A stretch of DNA of 29,093 bases. It comes from SIG440 sp045591095. Its GTDB lineage: Bacteria > Bacillota > Clostridia > Monoglobales > Monoglobaceae. Within the stretch, counting starts at the first letter, position 1. Each line of letters starts with the position of its first letter. The stretch is taken from the NCBI GenBank assembly GCA_045591095.1, contig JAZNSF010000043.1, positions 1 through 29,093 on the forward strand, in the 5' to 3' direction. The translations under genes were made by a program, and so were the position numbers. The notes under the pieces are model-generated. The model did not search any database and was not told where the DNA came from. It worked only from the letters and a program-made list of their open reading frames with translations. This document shows positions 14,110-21,872 of this stretch, piece by piece.

Positions 14110-16065
14110 ATGAATATTTATCACAATTCACAGGATGAAAATTACAGATTCCCCAAAGGCGCAGTAAAGACAGACGAGACGGTACGCCTTTCGCTAAAAG
14201 TGGATGCGGACATGCCGCCTGATGGTGTAGTCTTGCGCCTTTGGGATGGGAACGAACACTATGTCAAGATGTTAAAGCAGAGCAGTAAGACCGGGGCTTT
14301 TTGGTATACAGCAGAAATTTTGATGCCAAGCGAGCCAGGTCTTTTGTGGTATTATTTCGAGGTTGATTTTGACGGGATAAAAAAGTACTATTCAAATAAC
14401 CAAAAAGGTCTTGGCGGAGAGGGCGTTGTGGAGGATAGCCCTTCTTATAAATCCTATCAGATAACGGTTTATCATAAGGATTTTGAAACGCCCGACTGGT
14501 TTAAAAATGCCATTATGTATCAGATTTTTCCCGACAGATTTTATCGGTCTGGAAAGCAGTCGGAGTTTTTGGACAAAAAAACCTTTCATAGACTTCACGA
14601 GGATTGGTATGAGGGGTATTTTTTTGATAAGCATCCTTTTGAAGACGGCCCTGCTTGCAACGATTTTTACGGAGGAAACCTTAAAGGGATAGAGAAAAAA
14701 CTAGGGTACTTAAAAGAACTTGGAATAAGCGCAATATACCTTAATCCGATTTTTGAGGCATTTTCAAATCATAGGTATGACACCGCAGATTACAGTAAAA
14801 TAGACCCCATCTTAGGGTGCGAGGAAGATTTTAAGGAGCTTTGTGAAACGGCTGAAAATATGGGCATAAAAATTATTCTTGACGGGGTTTTCAGCCATAC
14901 GGGAAGTGACAGTATTTATTTTAACAAGTACGGAACCTATGGCGAGAACGTAGGCGCCTTTCAAAACCCCAACTCTCCGTACAAAAAGTGGTTTTGCCAA
15001 AGTGAAGAGGGCTCGTTCCAAAGTTGGTGGGGATGCTCAAACCTTGTAAATGTTACAGAGACAGAGCCGACATATCTCGACCATATTCTGACCAAGGACG
15101 ATGCTATAATAAAAAAGTGGCTAAGGCTTGGGGCATCGGGTTTTCGACTTGACGTAGCAGATGAACTTCCTGATGAGTTTTTAAAGATTTTACGAAAAGA
15201 GCTAAAAACAGAAAAAAACGACAGCATAATAATTGGCGAGGTGTGGGAGGATGCGTCAAGCAAGGTAAGTTATGGTGAAGAGAGGGAGTATCTTTATGGC
15301 TTAGAGCTTGATGGAGTAATGAATTATCCATTCAAAGATAGCGTTTTGGGTTTTTTAATGTGCGAAAAATCGGCAGAGGACTTTTGCAAGGAAATGTCTT
15401 CGATTATGGAAAACTACCCAAAAGAAGCGCTGTATGCGAGCATGAATCTGCTTGGAAGCCATGATACCTGCCGCCTTAAAACTGTTTTGAGTGGTGAGTT
15501 TCCCCCAAAGGGTATGCCCAAAGCGCAAAGAGAAAATTTTGAAGCCAGTGGCAAGGCGGAAAGCCTTGCACTTAGGCGGATGAGGATAGCCGCATTTATT
15601 CAGATGACATTTGTGGGCGTCCCGTCAATATATTACGGCGATGAAATAGGGATGCAAGGCTTAGAAGACCCGTTTTGCCGAAAACCGTTCTCGTGGCGAA
15701 GGGTAGACTTTGAACTTTTGGAGTGGTACAAAGCATTGACTGCTTTTAGAAATAGCTGCGACGCTTTAAGAACAGGCGATATAGAGTTTCTGTATGCCAG
15801 GGACGATGTGCTTGTATATAAGCGGGAGATTAGAAATGGAGTGGATGTTTTTGGCAAAAAGGCAAAAACAGGAGAAGTGATTTGTTGTATAAACAGAAGC
15901 GACTATCCGAAAAAATTCAGCATAAAGGTTGGGGAAAACGCAAAATACGAAAGTATTTTTAAAACAGCGAGCATTGAGCATACTAAAGATAGCCTTGAAA
16001 TAAGTTTTGATGCCTATTCGGTAGAAACATTAGAAAGGGTGTATAAAAAGAATGAACAGCAGTAA
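14110..16065 (+). CDS. GH13 alpha-glycosidase (neopullulanase/cyclomaltodextrinase-like)
   Basis: A 651-residue intracellular enzyme (no signal peptide) that hydrolyses alpha-glucan or maltodextrin linkages. Residues 1-120 form an N-terminal beta-sandwich like the CBM34/CBM48-type domain; the barrel begins at IMYQIFPDRFY (135-145). The catalytic set is complete: nucleophile D348 (GFRLDVADE), acid/base E377 (IIIGEVWED), transition-state stabiliser D452 (LLGSHDTCR); YGDEIGMQG follows. Substrate preference within the pullulanase/neopullulanase group cannot be fixed from sequence. It is the first gene of the glycogen operon, preceded by AAAGGAG, and its 3' end overlaps glgB by 14 bases, suggesting coupled translation. 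Likely role: trimming branched dextrins released by GlgP, in place of the missing glgX. Confidence 0.88.
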   Translation: MNIYHNSQDENYRFPKGAVKTDETVRLSLKVDADMPPDGVVLRLWDGNEHYVKMLKQSSKTGAFWYTAEILMPSEPGLLWYYFEVDFDGIKKYYSNNQKGLGGEGVVEDSPSYKSYQITVYHKDFETPDWFKNAIMYQIFPDRFYRSGKQSEFLDKKTFHRLHEDWYEGYFFDKHPFEDGPACNDFYGGNLKGIEKKLGYLKELGISAIYLNPIFEAFSNHRYDTADYSKIDPILGCEEDFKELCETAENMGIKIILDGVFSHTGSDSIYFNKYGTYGENVGAFQNPNSPYKKWFCQSEEGSFQSWWGCSNLVNVTETEPTYLDHILTKDDAIIKKWLRLGASGFRLDVADELPDEFLKILRKELKTEKNDSIIIGEVWEDASSKVSYGEEREYLYGLELDGVMNYPFKDSVLGFLMCEKSAEDFCKEMSSIMENYPKEALYASMNLLGSHDTCRLKTVLSGEFPPKGMPKAQRENFEASGKAESLALRRMRIAAFIQMTFVGVPSIYYGDEIGMQGLEDPFCRKPFSWRRVDFELLEWYKALTAFRNSCDALRTGDIEFLYARDDVLVYKREIRNGVDVFGKKAKTGEVICCINRSDYPKKFSIKVGENAKYESIFKTASIEHTKDSLEISFDAYSVETLERVYKKNEQQ

Positions 16066-17959
16066 CTTTGAAAAGAAACGTTTTGGGCTTTCAAAAGAGA
16101 TGATGTATTTATATAATGAGGGCAAAAACTTTGGAGCATATAACCTGCTTGGGGCACATCCTGCTAAATGCGGATGCCATTTTTCGGTATGGGCGCCCAG
16201 TGCGGTTTCGGTTTCTGTTGTGTGCGACCAAAATTTGTGGAACAGAGAAAAAAACAAAATGGAGAAAAATCAAGATAGTGGTATATGGTACGCTTTTTTG
16301 GAGGGAGTAACATATGGGGAAAGGTATAAATATAGTATTGAGACAAGGTCAGGAGATATTATTTTAAAGGCAGACCCTTTTGCCTTTGAAAGCCAGCTAA
16401 GGCCCGAAACTGCATCAGTGGTTGCAAAGATGGATTACATTTGGAAAGATTCTTCGTGGATGAAAAAGAGGGAAACCCAGCCTCCTTATGAGAGCCCCAT
16501 AAACATATATGAATTGCATATGGGGTCTTGGAAGAAAAACGCGGACGGGAGCTTTTATTCATACAGCCAGATGGCAGAGGAAATTGTTCCTTATGTAAAG
16601 AAAATGGGCTACACCCATATCGAGCTTATGCCAATTTCTGAATACCCATTTGACGGCTCGTGGGGATATCAGGTAAGTGGGTATTACTCGGCAAACAGCC
16701 GATATGGAAGCCCTGCCGAGCTTAAGCACTTTGTCGATGTCTGCCATCAAAATAAATTAGGGGTAATTATGGACTGGGTGCCTGCCCACTTCCCCAAAGA
16801 TGACCACGGCCTAAGGATGTTTGACGGTACACCGCTTTTCGAACATCCTGACTCAAGGCTTGGCGAGCACAAGGAATGGGGGACACTGGTTTTTAATTGG
16901 GGAAAGACCGAAATCCATTCATTCCTGATTTCAAATGCTATTTTCTGGCTTCAGGAATATCATATAGATGGACTTCGTGTTGATGCGGTTTCGAGTATGC
17001 TGTATCTTGATTATAACCGCAAAAACGGTGAGTGGGTTAAAAATAAATACGGGGGCAATGAAAATCTTGAAGCTATCGATTTTTTAAAGAAGCTTAACAC
17101 CGAGGTTTTCAAAAGATTTCCCAACATACTTATGATTGCCGAGGAGTCTACCGCCTGGGGCGGCGTGACCACGCCCGTACACGATGGGGGACTTGGTTTT
17201 AATTACAAGTGGAATATGGGCTGGATGAGCGATATCTTAAGGTATATGGGTATGGACCCATACTTTCGTGGGTCAAACCACAACCTTTTGACCTTTTCGA
17301 TGATGTACGCATTTTCCGAAAACTATATTCTGCCTTTATCGCATGACGAGGTGGTTCACGGCAAGGGGTCGCTGATAAACAAAATGTACGGTACCTACGA
17401 GCAAAAGTTTAAAAGCATCAAAATTCTCTTTGCTTATATGTACGCGCATCCGGGGAAGAAACTTCTCTTTATGGGTGGAGAGTTCGGGCAGTTTGTAGAA
17501 TGGCGGTTTTCAGAATCACTTGACTGGATGCTTCTTGACTACGAAAGCCATAGGAGACTTTGGGAATTTGCATCAGAGCTTAATAAGTACTATACAAAAA
17601 ACCGTTCGATGTACGAAAATGACCAAAGCTGGGAGGGTTTTAAATGGATAAATCCCGAGGATAGCGAAAGAAATGTGATTTCGTTTATGAGACTTAGCAA
17701 AAGCCAAAGGGATAAAACCATTGTCGTAATTAATTTTGCGGCAAAGGAACATAAAAAGTACAAAATAGGTGTGCCAAGAGATGGCGAATACGAGATAGTG
17801 CTTTCCAGTGAAGATAAAAAATGCTTTAAAAAGCTGAGAGCAAAGAAACAAAAAATAGGTGAATTTTCGCACGTAATTGAGCTTGATTTGCCCGAACTCT
17901 CGGCATTTTATATAAAAAAAGTGCAGGCAAAAAAGAAGACTAAAAAGAGTAAGGAATGA
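16052..17959 (+). CDS. glgB: 1,4-alpha-glucan branching enzyme
   Basis: A 635-residue GH13 enzyme that transfers alpha-1,4 segments to form alpha-1,6 branches in glycogen. Residues of about 28-120 form the CBM48 domain (NLLGAHPAKCGCHFSVWAPS); the barrel starts NIYELHMGSWKK (151-162). Branching-enzyme hallmarks: FPFDGSWGYQ-like EYPFDGSWGYQVSGYY, nucleophile D311 (DGLRVDAVSSML), E364 (MIAEESTAW), D432 (PLSHDEVVHGKGS), and FMGGEFGQ. It lacks the longer second N-terminal module of E. coli GlgB, as usual for Bacillota, and has a lysine-rich tail. The start lies inside the upstream gene with AAAGGG before it; glgC follows closely. Confidence 0.95.
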   Translation: MNSSNFEKKRFGLSKEMMYLYNEGKNFGAYNLLGAHPAKCGCHFSVWAPSAVSVSVVCDQNLWNREKNKMEKNQDSGIWYAFLEGVTYGERYKYSIETRSGDIILKADPFAFESQLRPETASVVAKMDYIWKDSSWMKKRETQPPYESPINIYELHMGSWKKNADGSFYSYSQMAEEIVPYVKKMGYTHIELMPISEYPFDGSWGYQVSGYYSANSRYGSPAELKHFVDVCHQNKLGVIMDWVPAHFPKDDHGLRMFDGTPLFEHPDSRLGEHKEWGTLVFNWGKTEIHSFLISNAIFWLQEYHIDGLRVDAVSSMLYLDYNRKNGEWVKNKYGGNENLEAIDFLKKLNTEVFKRFPNILMIAEESTAWGGVTTPVHDGGLGFNYKWNMGWMSDILRYMGMDPYFRGSNHNLLTFSMMYAFSENYILPLSHDEVVHGKGSLINKMYGTYEQKFKSIKILFAYMYAHPGKKLLFMGGEFGQFVEWRFSESLDWMLLDYESHRRLWEFASELNKYYTKNRSMYENDQSWEGFKWINPEDSERNVISFMRLSKSQRDKTIVVINFAAKEHKKYKIGVPRDGEYEIVLSSEDKKCFKKLRAKKQKIGEFSHVIELDLPELSAFYIKKVQAKKKTKKSKE

Positions 17960-17985
17960 AGAATTTTGAAAACGGAGGAATATGC

Positions 17986-19257
17986 ATGAAATCGACAGAA
18001 TGTGTTGCAATGATATTGGCAGGCGGTCAGGGAAGCCGCCTTGGGATACTTACAAAGGATGTAGCAAAGCCTGCGGTACCTTTTGGCGGTAAATACAGGA
18101 TAATTGATTTTCCCTTAAGCAACTGTGCTCATTCGGGGTTGACAACGGTTGGGGTACTTACTCAGTACCAGCCTTTGGAGCTTAATACTTATATCGGAAA
18201 CGGCCAGCCCTGGGACTTAGACCGAAACGACGGAGGGGTATATGTGCTTCCGCCATATGTTTCGGCAGAAAAAGGTGAGTGGTATAAGGGAACAGCCAAT
18301 GCGATTTACCAAAATATCGGGTTTATCAGCCGCTTTAACCCCGAGTACGTAGCCGTGCTTTCGGGCGACCACATATACAAAATGGATTATTCCAAAATGC
18401 TGAAAGCACACAAAAAGGCAAATGCAGCAGCCACTATTGCGGTAATCGAAGTGCCAATGGAGGAGGCCTCTCGATTTGGCATCATGAACACCGACGAAAA
18501 TATGAACATAATTGAGTTTGAAGAAAAGCCTGAGAACCCCAAAAGCAACCTTGCGTCCATGGGTGTTTATATTTTTACATGGTCTATCCTGAAAAAATAC
18601 CTGATTGCTGACGAAAATGACCCCAAGTCCGACAACGATTTTGGCAAAAACGTGATTCCCAGAATGCTTTTGGATAAAGAGTCTATGCTTGCATATAAGT
18701 TTGACGGGTACTGGAAGGATGTAGGTACAGTGCAGAGTCTTTGGGAGGCGAATATGAATTTGCTTTCTGAAAACCCGGAGTATCTTTTGGATGACGATGA
18801 CTGGAAGATTTTCAGCCGAAATCCCGCAATGCCCCCACACTACCTTGCTCCGTCCTCCAGCGTCAGAAATTGCTACATTACTGCAGGCTGCGAGATTGAG
18901 GGTTGGGTAGAGAATTCTATTATATTCAACGGTGTAAAAATCGAGGCAGGAGCACGAGTAAAAAATTCGGTGCTGTTTCCGGGGACAATTGTAAAAAGAA
19001 ACGCTACCATAGAAAAGTCACTGATAGGGACAAATGCATATATATCAGATTGTGTAGAGGTGGGAACGAAGAGCAGCGATGCAAACCGTGACTTTGTTGA
19101 TGAGAAGCTGTGCTCGGATGGAATAACATTAATCGGGCCCGATGTGATTCTTGAAAGCAATGTAAAGATTGCGCCCGGCTCGATGGTTTGCCACAGTGTT
19201 AAAACTGCCGGGACAATAGCTGAGCGCGCAAAAAAGACTGAAAATATAATAGCTTAA
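17986..19257 (+). CDS. glgC: Glucose-1-phosphate adenylyltransferase, catalytic subunit
   Basis: A 423-residue enzyme that makes ADP-glucose from ATP and glucose 1-phosphate, the committed step of glycogen synthesis. Seen: the nucleotide signature ILAGGQGSRLGILTKD (10-25), AKPAVPFGGKYRIIDFPLSN, catalytic D128 in LSGDHIYKMDY, the sugar-phosphate lysine K181 in FEEKPENP, and a C-terminal left-handed beta-helix (VENSIIFNGVKIEAGARVKN). A longer frame opens at 17956, but the ATG at 17986 has GGAGGA 6 bases upstream and the family N-terminus. Its partner glgD follows directly. Confidence 0.96.
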   Translation: MKSTECVAMILAGGQGSRLGILTKDVAKPAVPFGGKYRIIDFPLSNCAHSGLTTVGVLTQYQPLELNTYIGNGQPWDLDRNDGGVYVLPPYVSAEKGEWYKGTANAIYQNIGFISRFNPEYVAVLSGDHIYKMDYSKMLKAHKKANAAATIAVIEVPMEEASRFGIMNTDENMNIIEFEEKPENPKSNLASMGVYIFTWSILKKYLIADENDPKSDNDFGKNVIPRMLLDKESMLAYKFDGYWKDVGTVQSLWEANMNLLSENPEYLLDDDDWKIFSRNPAMPPHYLAPSSSVRNCYITAGCEIEGWVENSIIFNGVKIEAGARVKNSVLFPGTIVKRNATIEKSLIGTNAYISDCVEVGTKSSDANRDFVDEKLCSDGITLIGPDVILESNVKIAPGSMVCHSVKTAGTIAERAKKTENIIA

Positions 19258-19271
19258 GAGGAGGGGTATTG

Positions 19272-20405
19272 ATGGAAAACAACAATACAATGGGTCTGAT
19301 TTTTTCGATTAACCCAGAGGCAAGTCTTGGTGAACTTATGAAGGTGCGTTCGCTTGCGGCTGTTCCCGTGGGCGGAAGGTATCGCATAGTGGATTTTATT
19401 TTGTCAAATATGGTTAATTCAGGCGTAATGAATATAGGCATCACCACAGGCCTTAGGCATAGGTCCTTAAGCGACCACGTTGGAAGCGGAAAAGCGTGGG
19501 ATATGTCCCACAAGGAGAATGGACTATTTCTCTTGCCACCGCCCGAGAACAGCGACCTTATTACCAAGGGCCCACAAGGGATTGATTTTATAAATTCGGC
19601 AATGAGCTTTTTAAATCGTGGACATCAGCAGTATGTTCTTGTATGTGACTGTAACACAATCTGCAATATTGATTTTGAGGATGTAGCCAAAATGCATTTC
19701 GAAAAGGATGCGGATATTACGGTGGTATACTCAAGAGTTGGGGAATTTACGCCAAAGGAGCTTTCCCGCAGCATAATGCTTGATTTAAACGAAGACTGTC
19801 GGGTAAAGGATATTCAGGTATACCCAAAGCGCCAAAAAACAGATAAGGCATATATGCATATGTTCTTTATAAAAAAAGATTTGCTTATTGATATGGTGGG
19901 GGACTCGCTCTCGCATGACCGTCACAGTATTTCCAAGGACATTCTGCTTTCGGGGGTTGAAAGACTGAAGATATATGGCTATGAATTTAATGGTTATCAC
20001 AAGACGGTGGACAGCATAAAATCGTTTTTTGAGTTTAATCTTGATTTGCTTGAACCCCAAATAAGACACGAGCTTTTTGGGACTGAGGATAAAAGAGAAA
20101 TAAAAACCAAAATAAAGGACAGTGTTCCAACTAAATATGGTACGGGAGCGGATGTGAAAAATTCGCTGATTGCGGATGGGTGCAGTATTGAGGGAAGTGT
20201 GGAAAATTGCATAATATTCCGAGGTGTTAAGATAGGGAAAAAATCGGTTGTCAAAGACTCGATAATAATGCAAAATTCAAGGATAATGGATAACTGCCAT
20301 GTAGAGAACGCAATCTTTGACAAAGAGGTTATACTGTGCAGTGGAAAAAGACTGATTGGCCAAAGCACATATCCAATTGTGATTGGCAAAAGAACAATTG
20401 TTTAA
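19272..20405 (+). CDS. glgD: GlgD, non-catalytic partner of ADP-glucose pyrophosphorylase
   Basis: A 377-residue GlgC homologue. The fold is kept (VPVGGRYRIVDFILSNMVNSG; C-terminal beta-helix IEGSVENCIIFRGVKIGKKS). However, the glycine-rich nucleotide signature is replaced by FSINPEASLGELMKVRSLAA, and the GlgC SGDHIY region by VCDCNTICNI. GlgD proteins form a heteromer with GlgC and modulate its activity; they are typical of Bacillota. The ORF could open at a TTG at 19269, but the adjacent ATG at 19272 has GAGGAGGGG at good distance and is preferred. It ends 16 bases before the likely glgA start. Confidence 0.93.
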   Translation: MENNNTMGLIFSINPEASLGELMKVRSLAAVPVGGRYRIVDFILSNMVNSGVMNIGITTGLRHRSLSDHVGSGKAWDMSHKENGLFLLPPPENSDLITKGPQGIDFINSAMSFLNRGHQQYVLVCDCNTICNIDFEDVAKMHFEKDADITVVYSRVGEFTPKELSRSIMLDLNEDCRVKDIQVYPKRQKTDKAYMHMFFIKKDLLIDMVGDSLSHDRHSISKDILLSGVERLKIYGYEFNGYHKTVDSIKSFFEFNLDLLEPQIRHELFGTEDKREIKTKIKDSVPTKYGTGADVKNSLIADGCSIEGSVENCIIFRGVKIGKKSVVKDSIIMQNSRIMDNCHVENAIFDKEVILCSGKRLIGQSTYPIVIGKRTIV

Positions 20406-20421
20406 AGGACGTGAAAAGGAT

Positions 20422-21846
20422 TTGAAAAAAATATTGATGCTTTCGTCTGAAGCCGCACCATTTGCCAAAAGCGGCGGACTTGGCGATGTAGTGGGGGCAC
20501 TCCCCAAAGAACTCTCAAAGCTAGGGATGGACGTAAGGGTGATCTTACCCAAATATGGATGCATAGACCCAAAATACATCTCAAAAATGGAGTTTTTGTT
20601 TTATATTTATGTGCCTCTTGGGTGGCGAAACAAGTATTGCGGCGTATTTTCTCTTTGCGACAAAGGTGTAACTTATTACTTTTTGGACAACGAATATTAT
20701 TTTGGGGATAGGGAACTTTATAAGTGGAACGACTTGGAACGCTTTGCTTTTTACGACAAAGCATCCCTTGAAATCTTAAAAAGACTTGATTTTAAGCCCG
20801 ATGTAATCCATTGTAACGACTGGCAGACAGGGATGGTGCCTGTAATTTTAAAGGCGTATTATCAGCGAGATGAATTTTACAGAGGTATAAAAACCGTCTT
20901 TACAATCCACAATTTAAAGTATCAGGGGATATATTCAATTGAAGATGCGGCAGAATTTTTTTCTCTTGATTATTCGTACTTTACAGACGATAAGCTTGAA
21001 TTTCATGGAAATGCCAATCTGATGAAGGCGGGGATTGTCTATTCGGACGTGGTTACAACAGTAAGCCCTACCTACAGCGAGGAGATAAAGACCCTTTTAG
21101 GCGGTGAGGGGCTTGACGGGATTTTGTCAGCCAGAGGAAATTCACTTTTTGGAATACTTAATGGTATCGACTACGAGGAATATAATCCCGAGATTGACCC
21201 GTATATCTTTGAAAGGTATTCCAAAAAAAATGTGAGGATAGGCAAACGCAAAAATAAGGCGTGCTTACAGGAAAAACTTGGAATTTTGGTAGACAGCGAA
21301 AAACCGATGATTGGGATAGTATCAAGACTGGTCGAGCAAAAAGGTATTGACCTGATTGCGGCCGCCATGGATGAGCTTATGGGTTTTGATATTCAGCTGG
21401 TGGTGCTTGGAACGGGCGAAAGAAAATACGAGGAGATGTTTAGGTATTACGAAAGAATTAGCGGCGGAAAGGTTTCTGCCAATATAACCTTTAGTAACGA
21501 GCTTGCTCATCAGATTTATGCTGCCTCGGATATCTTTTTGATGCCGTCAGTTTTTGAGCCTTGCGGACTCAGCCAGATTATTGCAATGGCTTATGGGGCA
21601 ATCCCCCTTGTGAGGGAAACAGGTGGCCTTAAAGACACGGTAGAGCCTTACAACGAATTTACCGCCGAAGGATATGGATTTAGCTTTGCGCCACTAAATG
21701 CAAGCGATATGCTTTATACCTTAAGGCGTGCTCTTCATTTTTATTCTGAAAAAGATGTTTGGGATTCTTTGGTAAAAAAAGCGATGAGTCAGGATTATTC
21801 ATGGACAGAGTCTGCAAAAAAGTACGAGATGCTTTATAAAAATTAG
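20422..21846 (+). CDS. glgA: Glycogen synthase (ADP-glucose dependent, GT5)
   Basis: A 474-residue GT-B enzyme that extends alpha-1,4 glucan from ADP-glucose. N-terminal signature KKILMLSSEAAPFAKSGGLG with K16 of the KxGGL ADP-glucose motif; HCNDWQTGMVP; VFTIHNLKYQGIY; IGIVSRLVEQKGIDL; and the E379-x7-E type region FEPCGLSQIIAMAYG, then ETGGLKDTV. No ATG fits the N-terminus: I chose the TTG at 20422 because it gives exactly the family opening and length, with AAAGGA 12 bases upstream. An earlier TTG at 20383 would overlap glgD by 23 bases, and the first ATG (20437) would cut the first beta-strand. Translation is probably coupled to glgD. Confidence 0.93.
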   Translation: MKKILMLSSEAAPFAKSGGLGDVVGALPKELSKLGMDVRVILPKYGCIDPKYISKMEFLFYIYVPLGWRNKYCGVFSLCDKGVTYYFLDNEYYFGDRELYKWNDLERFAFYDKASLEILKRLDFKPDVIHCNDWQTGMVPVILKAYYQRDEFYRGIKTVFTIHNLKYQGIYSIEDAAEFFSLDYSYFTDDKLEFHGNANLMKAGIVYSDVVTTVSPTYSEEIKTLLGGEGLDGILSARGNSLFGILNGIDYEEYNPEIDPYIFERYSKKNVRIGKRKNKACLQEKLGILVDSEKPMIGIVSRLVEQKGIDLIAAAMDELMGFDIQLVVLGTGERKYEEMFRYYERISGGKVSANITFSNELAHQIYAASDIFLMPSVFEPCGLSQIIAMAYGAIPLVRETGGLKDTVEPYNEFTAEGYGFSFAPLNASDMLYTLRRALHFYSEKDVWDSLVKKAMSQDYSWTESAKKYEMLYKN

Positions 21847-21872
21847 AAGTTTTGAGACCTAGGGAGGGAAAA

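Noticed and set aside
17573..18010. 145-codon minus-strand frame over the glgB-glgC junction
   Set aside because: It covers the conserved 3' end of glgB and the glgC start; Phe/Leu-rich shadow without start signals.
18217..18840. 207-codon minus-strand frame inside glgC
   Set aside because: Antisense shadow of a fully conserved glgC; no ribosome site and a composition typical of reverse-frame translation.
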